A stretch of 64,000 nt of DNA from Ignavibacteria bacterium (lineage in GTDB: Bacteria > Bacteroidota > Ignavibacteria > Kapaibacteriales > UBA4661). Below, piece after piece: positions 40,535 through 49,206 of this stretch; positions within the stretch are counted from its first letter, which is position 1; every line of letters begins with the position of its first letter. The stretch lies in assembly GCA_013298775.1 (NCBI GenBank), contig JAAFIV010000005.1, positions 62,001 through 126,000 of the forward strand. Reading direction: 5' to 3'. Made by a program: the position numbers and the translations under genes. The notes beneath the pieces were generated by a model, which was not told the DNA's origin, ran no database searches, and worked only from the letters and a program-made list of their open reading frames with translations.

Positions 40535-42499
40535 TTACACAACGGGTAGATTCTTTTTGGTTGAAGCCTCACCATTACCTGTGCTGGAACTGTTTACGGC
40601 GGAATTGTTTATGGTAGAATTATTTGCACTGGAGCCATTTTTTGTACCATTCGCCATTGAATGCAGCAATTTTTCCAACTCCTGCGATTCTTCGGTGAAA
40701 GGCGGCTCTGCTGCGGACTGGATACGGAGCGGCTGCTCGCTTACAAGCGCGAGGTCTTTGATGTACAATTGTAAACTAATGCGGTTGTGGTGCAAGGTTT
40801 CTTCAATGGTATAGACAATCGAAAGTGGCTCACCGAGATTGCATAAATCCAGCTTTTCCCCAAGATTGAAGCCGATTGCTTCAAAAATTTGGTTGTCTTG
40901 CCGCGCCCGGAAACGCAGGTGATTTTTCCCAACAATGCTTGCACGCCCTGACACCACCACGTTTTGCGTGAGAAAACACGGTTTGGTATTGCCGTAACCA
41001 AAGGGGGAGAATTGCCGCAAAAGGCGCAAGAAATCAGGCGACATTTCGGAGAAATTGAGTTCGGTATCAATCACCACTTCTGGCACCAGCATTTCTTCCG
41101 ACAAGGCTGCACGGGCGATTGCGTCGAATTCATCGCGCAACGCCGCAATGTTCTTTTCTTCCAGCGACAAACCTGCCGCGTACTTGTGTCCACCGAATTG
41201 CCTGAGGAGTTTTTGCGATTTTTTGAGTGCCGCATGAACATCGAAATTCTTGATACTCCGTGCTGAACCCTTGGCGATATGGTCAATGCTGGTCAGCATA
41301 ATCGTCGGCAAATGGTATTTCTCCACAAGGCGCGAAGCCACGATATTGATGACTCCCACGTGCCAATGCGGGTTGTGCAGCACAAGCGAGCGGCGACCTT
41401 CGGCAATGAGGTCTTCGGCAACTTTTTGTGCTTCAGTGAAGGTTTGGTCGTCAATCACGCGGCGGCGGTAGTTCTTACTTTCGAGGTCCTGCGCGAGGCG
41501 AAAGGCTTGCAAATTCTCTTCGGCGAGCATGAGTTCAACGGCGCGAATCGCATCACCCATGCGCCCTGCGGCATTGATGAGCGGTGCGAGATTATAGACA
41601 ATCGTTGAGCTGGTAATCGTTCCGGGTTTGATATTCGTACATTCCATTAAACCGTGCAAGCCCGGACGCGGCTTTGCGTTCATTTGCTCCAAGCCGAAAT
41701 GCACCAAAATACGGTTTTCGCCCGTAAGCGGCACCATATCTGCTGTGGAGGCAATCGCAACTAAATCAAGGTATTCAAAGGCAATTTCAGGCTGTCCACG
41801 CCGCTCGGCAAGTGCTTGAATCATTTTGAAGGTAACGCCGCACGCGCACAAATACTTGAACGGATAGGGGCAATTTCCTTTAATTGGATTCAAAATTGCA
41901 TACGCATTCGGAAGCGAGTCGGATGGTTCGTGGTGGTCGCAGACGATAACGTCAATATCAAGGTCGCGGGCGGTTTGGATAGATTCGAGTGCAGTTACGC
42001 CCGTATCAACGGTAATAAGAAGGGAAATGCCGTCGTTGTAGCAGGATTCGACAGTTTCAACGGATAATCCGTAAAATTCGGTAAATCGTTCAGGTATGTA
42101 GTAGTCCACCTGCGCCCCAATGCGGCGCAGAAACATAGTTAGCATGGCTGTGGTCACCGTTCCATCCACATCATAATCCCCATAAATACGAATACGTTGC
42201 CCACGAGAGATAGCCTGCTCAATGCGCTCGGTAGCACGTTCCATATCACTCATAGTAAACGAGGAATGGAGCTGGCTAAGAGCTGGTGAAAGAAGGCTTT
42301 GTATCTCTTCCGAAGTGCTGATATTCCGAGAGCGAAGGATATTCGCTATCGGTTCGGGAAACGTTTCGTTTTGGGCTGTTGTTACATGGATGTTTGGGTT
42401 TTCACTTGCACGATTCAGTGTCCAGAGTGAGTTCAACGAAATATCTTTCTGTTTGTTGTTCAACTGGGTGTAAATTACATTTTTTTCATCGTTCCACAA
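40535..42499 (-). CDS. recJ: Single-stranded-DNA-specific exonuclease RecJ
   Basis: 5'-3' ssDNA exonuclease of recombination and mismatch repair; DHH/DHHA1 fold. Motifs include RIYGDYDVDGTVTTAMLTMF, LITVDTGVTALESI, VIVCDHHEPSDSLPNAYAIL, the LDLVAIASTADMVPL region, and DHHA1 GGHKYAAGLSLEEKNIAALR; the OB-type domain follows (FGYGNTKPCFLTQNVVVSGR). It ends with an unusual Asn/Ser-rich tail (NSTINNSAVNSSSTGNGEAS) of about 35 residues. The only N-terminal codons available are TTG (42499 and others further in), so the exact start is not settled; residues before about 50 are not conserved. Confidence 0.93.
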   Translation of the reverse strand: MWNDEKNVIYTQLNNKQKDISLNSLWTLNRASENPNIHVTTAQNETFPEPIANILRSRNISTSEEIQSLLSPALSQLHSSFTMSDMERATERIEQAISRGQRIRIYGDYDVDGTVTTAMLTMFLRRIGAQVDYYIPERFTEFYGLSVETVESCYNDGISLLITVDTGVTALESIQTARDLDIDVIVCDHHEPSDSLPNAYAILNPIKGNCPYPFKYLCACGVTFKMIQALAERRGQPEIAFEYLDLVAIASTADMVPLTGENRILVHFGLEQMNAKPRPGLHGLMECTNIKPGTITSSTIVYNLAPLINAAGRMGDAIRAVELMLAEENLQAFRLAQDLESKNYRRRVIDDQTFTEAQKVAEDLIAEGRRSLVLHNPHWHVGVINIVASRLVEKYHLPTIMLTSIDHIAKGSARSIKNFDVHAALKKSQKLLRQFGGHKYAAGLSLEEKNIAALRDEFDAIARAALSEEMLVPEVVIDTELNFSEMSPDFLRLLRQFSPFGYGNTKPCFLTQNVVVSGRASIVGKNHLRFRARQDNQIFEAIGFNLGEKLDLCNLGEPLSIVYTIEETLHHNRISLQLYIKDLALVSEQPLRIQSAAEPPFTEESQELEKLLHSMANGTKNGSSANNSTINNSAVNSSSTGNGEASTKKNLPVV

Positions 42500-42541
42500 A
42501 GTTTATTCGTAACTGCTTCGGTCTCGCGGCAATTTCACTCC

Positions 42542-42650
42542 TTCGCCCCCTTGACAAAGGGGGAACGGGGGATTTCTTTCGCGTCAAGAGCAGATTTGGA
42601 GAGGTGTTCAAGCATTTAATCCCCCGTTCCCCCTTTATCAAGGGGGCGAA
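42542..42650. repeat. Inverted repeat of cccccttga type
   Basis: ttcgcccccttgacaaaggg at the left and the complementary ccctttatcaagggggcgaa at the right are each 32-nt arms with two mismatches. It separates divergently transcribed recJ and rsgA. The same wording is common in many bacterial genomes as an intergenic repeat. Confidence 0.8.
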
Positions 42651-42733
42651 TTCGACCTCGTTATTTGTCGTCATTTTTCACCGAATGTTCCAAAGATTTG
42701 CCCTGATTTTTCGCACCGAATGAATCTAAGTTT

Positions 42734-43909
42734 ATGGGAAACAAACGTTACAAACCAAGTCAAGAAACGCTGTCAAAATCTCGACGGACAGCAAAATCGT
42801 GGTCGAAAGGCAGTTCGTCCAAGCAGATGTATGAAAAAAAACGCTCGTGGGACGAAGAAGAAGATGCCGTTCCCCTTCGAGCCGTTTCGATGAGTCCGCG
42901 TTTAAAAAACATCCAACACAAGGTTAATGCGCAATTTGCCGACGCGCTCGAAGGCTGGGTGATAGATTCGACGGGGCGTTCATGGATTACGGAATTTCAT
43001 CACCCCGACGGACGGCGCGAACTCTTTGATTGCGTTGTTTCCCGCAGCGTGATTACCGAAAATCCCGCATCAACACTGGTTGCGGTAGGTGATATTGTGC
43101 TTTTTCGCACCGAAGCAGAGTCTGGCGAAAGCGATTTGCTGCCAAGCGGTGTGATTGTCTGCGTGAAAGAGCGTGCCACCAAGCTCGCACGGGAATCGGC
43201 GGGCAAAGACGGCATTGAGCAGGTGATTGTGAGCAACATTGACCAAGTTATTATTCTCATGTCCGCCGCCGACCCGTTCTATAATCGCCGTCTTATTGAC
43301 CGCTACTTGATTGCGATTGAACTGGGCAATCTCGAACCCATCATTTGCATCAATAAAATTGACCTCATGGATGTTGGTTTTGTGCGCGGCGATTTAGCTG
43401 TCTATACCGAGCAGCTTGGTATCCCCGTGCTGCTTGTGAGCGCGGAAAAGAAGACGGGTTTAGGCGCATTAAAACAGCGTTTGGCGGGCAAAAAAACGGT
43501 GTTTTCAGGTCCGTCGGGCGTTGGAAAATCAACGCTTGTAAACTTGCTTTTGGGCGACGAGGTGCAGGACGTAACCGAAGTAAGCGCGAAAACGCAAAAA
43601 GGCTTACATACGACCACTTTTAGCGTCATTTTCCCGCTTCCCACCAAACAATTCCCCGAAGGTGGCTTCATTCTTGATACGCCAGGCATTCGAGAATTTG
43701 GAATGTGGAACGTTGATAAAGAAAATCTCCCCTTTTATTTTCACGATTTCGACGATTACCGCCTTGAATGCCGCTTCACGCCATGTACGCACACGCACGA
43801 GCCGTACTGCGCTGTGAAAGGCGCGGTGGAAGAAGGGGAAATTGATGCAGAACGCTACGAAAGTTATTGTTTAATTTTAGCGAGCATGGACGAAACGCGA
43901 GAGCGATAA
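42734..43909 (+). CDS. rsgA: Ribosome small-subunit-dependent GTPase A
   Basis: Circularly permuted GTPase that checks late 30S maturation. 391 residues. Residues 1-60 form a Lys/Arg/Ser-rich extension (KRYKPSQETLSKSRRTAKSW), longer than in many RsgA. The OB fold (about 60-150) is followed by the permuted G motifs: G4 CINKIDLM, G1 VFSGPSGVGKSTLVNLLLG, G3 ILDTPGIREFGMW. The Zn finger is LECRFTPCTHTHEPYCAVKG. The G4-G5-G1-G3 order and the Cys-rich end confirm the family. Start ATG 42734. It is divergent from recJ. Confidence 0.95.
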   Translation: MGNKRYKPSQETLSKSRRTAKSWSKGSSSKQMYEKKRSWDEEEDAVPLRAVSMSPRLKNIQHKVNAQFADALEGWVIDSTGRSWITEFHHPDGRRELFDCVVSRSVITENPASTLVAVGDIVLFRTEAESGESDLLPSGVIVCVKERATKLARESAGKDGIEQVIVSNIDQVIILMSAADPFYNRRLIDRYLIAIELGNLEPIICINKIDLMDVGFVRGDLAVYTEQLGIPVLLVSAEKKTGLGALKQRLAGKKTVFSGPSGVGKSTLVNLLLGDEVQDVTEVSAKTQKGLHTTTFSVIFPLPTKQFPEGGFILDTPGIREFGMWNVDKENLPFYFHDFDDYRLECRFTPCTHTHEPYCAVKGAVEEGEIDAERYESYCLILASMDETRER

Positions 43910-44003
43910 CACAGTTTTGGAGAATGCTTGGAATCAATAATCTTGCTGCTTTTCCGTCATGCGATGTACAACAGATGTACATTCGTACTTTCCTCTCAAA
44001 AGC

Positions 44004-44154
44004 CTTTGTACACGACAAAACCTCTGAAAAGCTCGTAGAATCAGGCTTCAGTGGCTTGAGACTTCCTATCTGTGTTTCTCGCCTGAATCCCGCATTAACA
44101 CTCACAGACAAGAATGTCTGTGCCACTGCTGAAGAAATTTTGTCGTGTACAAAG
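44004..44154. repeat. Family A palindrome with hybrid arms and 17-bp outer arms
   Basis: The core at 44050-44127 has a type 2 left arm (agtggcttgagacttcctat) and a type 1 right arm (agaatgtctgtgccact), so the two arms no longer match over about ten positions. The outer arms CTTTGTACACGACAAAA at 44004-44020 and TTTTGTCGTGTACAAAG at 44138-44154 are perfect. It lies between rsgA and the M50 protease gene, in the opposite orientation to the 15654 copy. Confidence 0.85.
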
Positions 44155-44191
44155 CTCAAGAGCATTCATGTTTCATTTAATTTTTTGACCG

Positions 44192-45349
44192 ATGGGCTAC
44201 ACACGACTAAAATCTCCTCACGATAACGAAATACTTCTCCCACCTGGTTACGCCGAAGCACGGCGCAAAAGCGCGTGGCTACTGCCCGTGGGCTTGTTTT
44301 TACTCACTGTCGTTTCGACCACGATGGCGGGCGCGGGCTGGGCTGGGAAAAATCCGCTTGAAGTGAATAATTGGGGCTATGGCATTCAGTATGCAAGCCT
44401 GATTCTGACCTTTCTTGCCATGCACGAATTTGGGCATTATTTCGCAGCAAAATATCACGGTGTGGATGCCACGTTGCCGTATTTTATCCCCGTTCCACCA
44501 ATTTTTATGCCGTTTGGCACTGCCGGCGCGGTGATACGAACACGCAGCGTGATAATGAGCCGTAAGGCATTGTTTGATATTGGCGTGGCCGGTCCGATAG
44601 CAGGTTTCGTCGCGTGTGTGGCATTTTTGCTGATTGGCTTTGCAAATTTGCCCAGCATCGAATATCTCTACCAAATTCATCCCGAATATCGGATGTTTGG
44701 CGGCGCGGTGCCAGAATACGGCTTGCGCTTCGGCGATACGCTTCTGTACTCGTTTCTTCGCAATGTTATTCCCACCAATCCCGATGCGTTCATTCCACCC
44801 ATGAACGAGATGTATCATTACCCGTTCTTGTGTGTGGGCTGGTTTGGCTTGTTTGTGACCTCGCTCAATCTCCTCCCGCTTGGGCAGCTCGACGGCGGGC
44901 ATATTGCTCATGCAATGTTTGGTGAGAAGCAAGCTCTCATCGGACGTGTAACGTGGTGGATTGTTGTCTTTCTTGCGTTTGGTTCGCTTCTCAGCTATGT
45001 TCACAGCAAAATTCTCTTCGATTCGCCCGACGGCTTGTATATGTTTTTTCAATCGCTCCTCTTGCCCGCTCTGAACGCGCTTCATAGCTCCATTCCTTGG
45101 TACTATCAGGCATGGGGCGGCTGGGTGGTGTGGAGCTTGCTCTTGCGCATTTTTATTGGCATTGAGCATCCGCCCATTGACGACCCTGAACCACTGAACA
45201 CTGGACGAATGCTGGTTGGCTGGCTTGCAGCAGTGATTTTGATTGTGAGCTTTTCCTACAACGGTATTTTTGATATTGAACCCACAGAGGAAAATGCCAT
45301 TCCGAAGAGCAGGCAGTCGCGTGGGGATATGATTTTTTTGGGAAAATAA
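44192..45349 (+). CDS. Site-2 protease family (M50) membrane metallopeptidase
   Basis: 385 residues. Zn motif HExxH is LAMHEFGHYFAAKYHGVDAT in an early membrane helix and the second ligand lies in LNLLPLGQLDGGHIAHAMFG (NxxPxxxLDG pattern). Other helices are LLPVGLFLLTVVSTTM, PIAGFVACVAFLLIGF, WWIVVFLAFGSLLSY and LVGWLAAVILIVSFSY. GYGIQYASLILTFLAMHEFG resembles the Arabidopsis EGY/cyanobacterial-type group. Likely cleaves a transmembrane substrate such as an anti-sigma factor; no RseA-like gene or PDZ domain is visible. Start ATG 44192. Confidence 0.92.
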   Translation: MGYTRLKSPHDNEILLPPGYAEARRKSAWLLPVGLFLLTVVSTTMAGAGWAGKNPLEVNNWGYGIQYASLILTFLAMHEFGHYFAAKYHGVDATLPYFIPVPPIFMPFGTAGAVIRTRSVIMSRKALFDIGVAGPIAGFVACVAFLLIGFANLPSIEYLYQIHPEYRMFGGAVPEYGLRFGDTLLYSFLRNVIPTNPDAFIPPMNEMYHYPFLCVGWFGLFVTSLNLLPLGQLDGGHIAHAMFGEKQALIGRVTWWIVVFLAFGSLLSYVHSKILFDSPDGLYMFFQSLLLPALNALHSSIPWYYQAWGGWVVWSLLLRIFIGIEHPPIDDPEPLNTGRMLVGWLAAVILIVSFSYNGIFDIEPTEENAIPKSRQSRGDMIFLGK

Positions 45350-45379
45350 CGTATCATCATTGGTGAGGTCATTCGTCAT

Positions 45380-45475
45380 GGAACGCGGATGAAGCCCAGA
45401 TTGAGAGGATGTTGAGGATTTTTTCGTCATGTTTTTTATCCTTAAAATCCTCCCAAGTCCTCAAATCCGCGTTCC
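45380..45475. repeat. ggaacgcggat-type inverted repeat
   Basis: ggaacgcggat and its complement atccgcgttcc bound a region where gaggatgttgaggatttttt partly pairs with aaaatcctcccaagtcctca. It is intergenic, upstream of the histone-deacetylase-fold gene, and overlaps a potential upstream ATG at 45429. Confidence 0.65.
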
Positions 45476-45482
45476 CAAATCA

Positions 45483-46412
45483 ATGAGAAACTGGCTCCCA
45501 CTCTTCAACGATTCCGTGAAAGTTTTCTACTCCGACGTGTACGTTTTGCCGCTTCCCGAAGGGCATCGTTTTCCGATAACGAAATATCGCCTTGTGCGCA
45601 ATGGTCTCGTAGGACAAGGAATTGTGCGGGAGACAGAGCTTCATCTTTCGCGCCCCACTTCGCCCGATGTGGTCAAACTCGCCCACGCACCTCACTACGT
45701 CGAGGCAATACAAAACGGCACCGTCGAGCGTATGATTATGCGGCGCATCGGTTTTCCATGGACACCAGAATTAGTCGTGCGCTCTTTTACGATTGTCGGC
45801 GGGGCAATAATGAGCGCGGAAGAGGCGTTGCAGCACGGCATTGCGGGAAATCTTGCGGGCGGAACGCATCACGCTTTGTGGGATGCGGGCGAAGGTTTTT
45901 GCGTGTTCAATGATTTAGCAATCGTTACGATGTCGCTTTTAAGGCGAGGATTGGCGCGGCGTGTGGCAATTATTGATTTAGACGTGCATCAAGGCAACGG
46001 TAATTCCGCTATTCTCGGCGGACGCGACGATGTGTACATTTTGAGTCTGCACGGCGAGAAAAATTACCCCTTTCGCAAAGTTCCTTCCACCGTTGATATT
46101 GACCTGCCCGATAACACGAGCGATGCAGAATATTTGCCGATTGTGCAGCGAGAAGTAGCGCGGGTTATTGCGTGGAAACCCGATATTGTCTTGTATCAAG
46201 CAGGCGTGGACCCATTGCTGGAAGATTCGCTCGGGCGATTGTCGCTCACAATGGCGGGGCTTGCAGAGCGGGATAGAATCGTCTTTCATGCCTGTAAAGC
46301 CGCGCAGATTCCCGTTTCTGTGGCAATGGGCGGCGGCTACGCGAAGCCGATTGAGCGCACGGTGGAGGCGCATATCCAGACCTACAAGGTTTTACGCGAG
46401 GTGTACGGCTGA
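45483..46412 (+). CDS. Histone deacetylase/acetoin-utilisation-type (arginase/deacetylase fold) amidohydrolase
   Basis: 309 residues. Class II-like Zn deacetylase: HRFPITKYRLVRN, the active-site His pair in NLAGGTHHALWDAGEGFCVF, the Zn ligands in RRVAIIDLDVHQGNGNSAI (D and H) and AGVDPLLEDSLGRLSLTMAG (D), and the catalytic Tyr-like region GGGYAKPIERTVEAH. Bacterial members act on acetylated polyamines, acetoin-pathway or lysine-acetylated substrates; the target here is unknown. I start at ATG 45483 because the upstream ATG 45429 lies within an inverted repeat. Confidence 0.9.
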   Translation: MRNWLPLFNDSVKVFYSDVYVLPLPEGHRFPITKYRLVRNGLVGQGIVRETELHLSRPTSPDVVKLAHAPHYVEAIQNGTVERMIMRRIGFPWTPELVVRSFTIVGGAIMSAEEALQHGIAGNLAGGTHHALWDAGEGFCVFNDLAIVTMSLLRRGLARRVAIIDLDVHQGNGNSAILGGRDDVYILSLHGEKNYPFRKVPSTVDIDLPDNTSDAEYLPIVQREVARVIAWKPDIVLYQAGVDPLLEDSLGRLSLTMAGLAERDRIVFHACKAAQIPVSVAMGGGYAKPIERTVEAHIQTYKVLREVYG

Positions 46413-46455
46413 AGCTCCTGAGTTTTTTACTAAATTCACATCCGCTTACGTTTTC

Positions 46456-46515
46456 TCCGCTTGGTTGTTATCCGCTTGATTGCTCTCCGCTTAATTGCTC
46501 TCCGCTTGATTGCTC
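46456..46515. repeat. Four 15-bp tandem units covering the MFS stop codon
   Basis: Units tccgcttggttgtta, tccgcttgattgctc, tccgcttaattgctc and tccgcttgattgctc. Read on the minus strand each is a five-codon unit (S-N-Q-A-E type). The third unit has A for G, which turns CAA into TAA and makes the stop codon of the MFS gene. Without it, translation would run four more units. Confidence 0.85.
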
Positions 46516-47756
46516 ATTTGCTTTGCCATGCCTTCGGCATTCCACGCTCGAATTCGCGCATCATTGGGCAGAAAAACCGTCAAAACGCCAAAACACGGGA
46601 GAATGCAGCAACAGAGCATCATTGCATCTAGTCCAATAGTATCGGCGAGTTTGCCCAATGCCAGCGAACCCACTGCACCTAAGCCAAACGCTAAACCAAA
46701 CATCAAGCCAGAAACAAAGCCTGTTCTGCCTGGTAGCAAATCGAACATGTACATCAGCGCGACCGAAAAGCCAGAAAGAATTGCAAAACCGCTCGCCGCA
46801 AGCAGCATATATGCCCAAACACCGCTTGCAAAGGGGATTCCAAGTGCGAAGGGAGCGCATCCAAAAATAGAAAACATCAACACATTACGCTTACCAAAAC
46901 GTTCTGCAAGCGGTCCACCTAAGAGAATACCAATCGCGCCGAAGAGCATGAAAACAAACGTGTGTATTTGTGCGGCCTGCAAGCTGGCGTGCCAATGTTC
47001 CATTTGATAAAACGCATAAAAACTGCCCATTCCCGCAACAAACCACGCCCGCGCAAAACTTAAAAAAAATAATAAGACCATTGCGCGAGTAATGATGCGC
47101 TCTTGCATTGCTGTTCGTTGAATACGAGCCGATTCCGTGCGTCGTTTCAGGGCTGGAAGCTGCTCTTTGTACCATCCTGCTAGAAAATACAGCATCACGA
47201 GCGCAAGCCCCGCCACACCGACGAACCAGACCGCGCCAATTTGCCCAAGTGGTGCGAAAATAAGAATCGTCATAAGCGGTGCAAGCGATTGCCCTGCGTT
47301 TCCGCCCACTTGAAAAATGGATTGCCCCAAACCCAAGCGTCCACCTGCCGAGAGCATTACTATTCGCGAGCCTTCGGGATGAAATATCGCCGAACCCAAG
47401 CCGACCAACATCACCGCAAAAACAATCAACAACAGCGTATGCGCATAGCCCAGAACAAGCATCCCAACAAGCGTACAACTCATTCCAAAAACAAGCGAGT
47501 ACGGCTGCGGCTTACGGTCGGTGTACCAGCCCACAAGCGGCTGCATGAGCGAGGCGGTCATGTTGTTTGCAAAGGCGATAAAACCTAGCTCGGTGTAGGA
47601 AAAGCGCAGCGTTTGCTGCAAAATGGGGAAGATAGCAGGAATGACCGATTGCACAATATCGTTCAGCAAATGTGCAATGGTAATTGCTGCTAAAATGGGA
47701 ACAATAATTGCCTCAGAAGCCTGATGTTGCGTGCTTGTGGCGGGAGGAGTATTCAC
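46491..47756 (-). CDS. MFS exporter, fosmidomycin-resistance (Fsr)-like
   Basis: 421 residues with about twelve transmembrane segments. N-terminal IIVPILAAITIAHLLNDIVQ then SVIPAIFPILQQTLRFSYTE and LGFIAFANNMTASLMQPLVG with YTDRKPQPYSL are typical of Fsr/YfjS-type MFS efflux proteins. LVGLGSAIFHPEGSRIVMLS and the loop GLGQSIFQVGGNAGQSLAPL are the strongest family motifs. Possible drug or sugar-phosphate exporter. Start is uncertain: GTG 47756 preferred, GTG 47846 would overlap the upstream gene by 19 bp. The C-terminus MSNQAESN is encoded by part of a 15-bp tandem repeat. Confidence 0.88.
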   Translation of the reverse strand: MNTPPATSTQHQASEAIIVPILAAITIAHLLNDIVQSVIPAIFPILQQTLRFSYTELGFIAFANNMTASLMQPLVGWYTDRKPQPYSLVFGMSCTLVGMLVLGYAHTLLLIVFAVMLVGLGSAIFHPEGSRIVMLSAGGRLGLGQSIFQVGGNAGQSLAPLMTILIFAPLGQIGAVWFVGVAGLALVMLYFLAGWYKEQLPALKRRTESARIQRTAMQERIITRAMVLLFFLSFARAWFVAGMGSFYAFYQMEHWHASLQAAQIHTFVFMLFGAIGILLGGPLAERFGKRNVLMFSIFGCAPFALGIPFASGVWAYMLLAASGFAILSGFSVALMYMFDLLPGRTGFVSGLMFGLAFGLGAVGSLALGKLADTIGLDAMMLCCCILPCFGVLTVFLPNDARIRAWNAEGMAKQMSNQAESN

Positions 47757-47827
47757 AAAGGAAGAAATGGTGATGGAAAATCTTGCGGGTGCTTGGTAGA
47801 TGTATGCAGGAAAACAGTGAAAATGGC

Positions 47828-48976
47828 TTACCGAACCTGTTCCCACCAGGCTTCGTGCGGCAAGGCATGCGCACTATCTAAAAGCAATGTTTCACCAATA
47901 CGCGGCGTAGTGATTGGCATTCCACGCTCTTGTGCGGCTTTTGTTACGCGGCGAATCGGCTCGTCCCACGCATGAAGCGCGAGGGTGAATTTTCCCCAAT
48001 GAACAGGCACCAATACCTTTGCGCGTAGGTCTTGTGCGGCTTGTACGACTTCTTCTGGCATGAAGTGAATCAATTTCCAGCCAAGATTGTATTGCCCACA
48101 TTCCAAAAAAGCGAAGTCGAAGGGACCGTACTTCGCGCCAATTTCGGCGAAGTGCGTGTCGTAGCCAGAATCGCCACCCAGATACAGGCTGTGCGTTGCG
48201 GTTTTCACGATAAACGACGACCACAGCGTTTGCGCACCAATAACACCACGCCCAGAGAAATGTCGCGCCGGAGCAGCAATAATGCGGATTTCATTGTTTT
48301 CTTCTGCGCTAATTTTCCCTTCTTCCCACCAATCGTACTCCGAAATTTTCTCTGCCGCAATTCCCCAATGCTCCAAATGCTCACCCACACCCAGCGACGT
48401 GTGGAAATGCGCGGTTGTGGGAGCAAGTTTGAGAATAGTTTCGTAGTCTAAATGGTCGTAGTGGTCGTGCGTGATTATCACCGCATCAAGCAGAGGCATA
48501 TCGGAAGCCGCATAAATGCTTGTCCCTGCGTATGCCGCGCTTCCAGCGAAACTCACGGGCGAGGCGCGTTTGCTAAAAACAGGGTCAATGAGCAAGGTTT
48601 TTCCTGCAATGCGAATCAAATATGATGAATGTCCAAACCAGACTACAAGCGGTGTTGCGGGGTCTGCATTCGCCACAAGTGCCTTCAAATCTTGCTTTTG
48701 GCTTGGCAATGGCTTCGGCGGCTCAAGTTGTGCGCCATTGCCGAAAATGTATTGTTTCAATAAATCCACCGATGAAACATCGTCCGACATCATTGGCGTT
48801 TCCGACGTGTTTTGAAATTTCCCATCGCGGTACTGTTTTGATTTTTTCACCCGCTCCAAACGCGCACCGCTTGGATGCTTGCCGAAAACGGCTTGCTGCA
48901 AAAAGAGGAATGCTCCTGCGCCGACAATTGCTAGAAGTATCACGAATATCACCATAATTTTTTTAAAGAATTTCAT
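47828..48976 (-). CDS. Membrane-anchored MBL-fold hydrolase (NAPE-PLD/UlaG-like)
   Basis: 382 residues. Residues 8-29 are an uncleaved membrane anchor (IMVIFVILLAIVGAGAFLFL). The metallo-beta-lactamase domain contains VVWFGHSSYLIRIAGKTLLI, DAVIITHDHYDHLDYETILK (HxHxDH), SWLEID-like WSSFIVKTATHSLYLGGDSG (the GDSG metal region) and LVPVHWGKFTLALHAWDEPI. The SYLIRIxGKTLLIDPVFS opening and the WGKF..H.W.EP ending are characteristic of NAPE-hydrolysing phospholipase D/YtxM-like proteins acting on lipids or lactones. The MFS gene starts about 70 bp downstream. Start ATG 48976. Confidence 0.9.
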   Translation of the reverse strand: MKFFKKIMVIFVILLAIVGAGAFLFLQQAVFGKHPSGARLERVKKSKQYRDGKFQNTSETPMMSDDVSSVDLLKQYIFGNGAQLEPPKPLPSQKQDLKALVANADPATPLVVWFGHSSYLIRIAGKTLLIDPVFSKRASPVSFAGSAAYAGTSIYAASDMPLLDAVIITHDHYDHLDYETILKLAPTTAHFHTSLGVGEHLEHWGIAAEKISEYDWWEEGKISAEENNEIRIIAAPARHFSGRGVIGAQTLWSSFIVKTATHSLYLGGDSGYDTHFAEIGAKYGPFDFAFLECGQYNLGWKLIHFMPEEVVQAAQDLRAKVLVPVHWGKFTLALHAWDEPIRRVTKAAQERGMPITTPRIGETLLLDSAHALPHEAWWEQVR

Positions 48977-49044
48977 TCAATCTTCCCCTGTAATGAAGCT
49001 ATGTTCAGGCTTTTTGTTTAGATTTTCTATTTAGGCTTTGTAAC

Positions 49045-49203
49045 TTGGTCAGGTCATGATTTTTAGGACACAGATTACCATGATTTCCATGATTCGCACA
49101 GATAAAAACGGAAATAAGAAGGGGGGAATATTCCTCTCTGAAATCCTCTTCATCATGGGAATCATGGGAATCATGGGAATCTGCGTTCAAAAACCTGACT
49201 AAG
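49045..49203. repeat. Imperfect inverted repeat with atcatggga units
   Basis: ttggtcaggtcatgattttt and gacacagattaccatgattt on the left face aatctgcgttcaaaaacctg on the right in inverted sense. Three direct copies of atcatggga lie at 49153-49180. It separates the MBL hydrolase from dcd and resembles a common bacterial intergenic repeat. Confidence 0.65.
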
Positions 49204-49206
49204 CTA

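Noticed and set aside
44300-45430. 376-codon minus-strand ORF opposite the M50 protease
   Set aside because: No conserved motif; the plus-strand reading has a full HExxH site.
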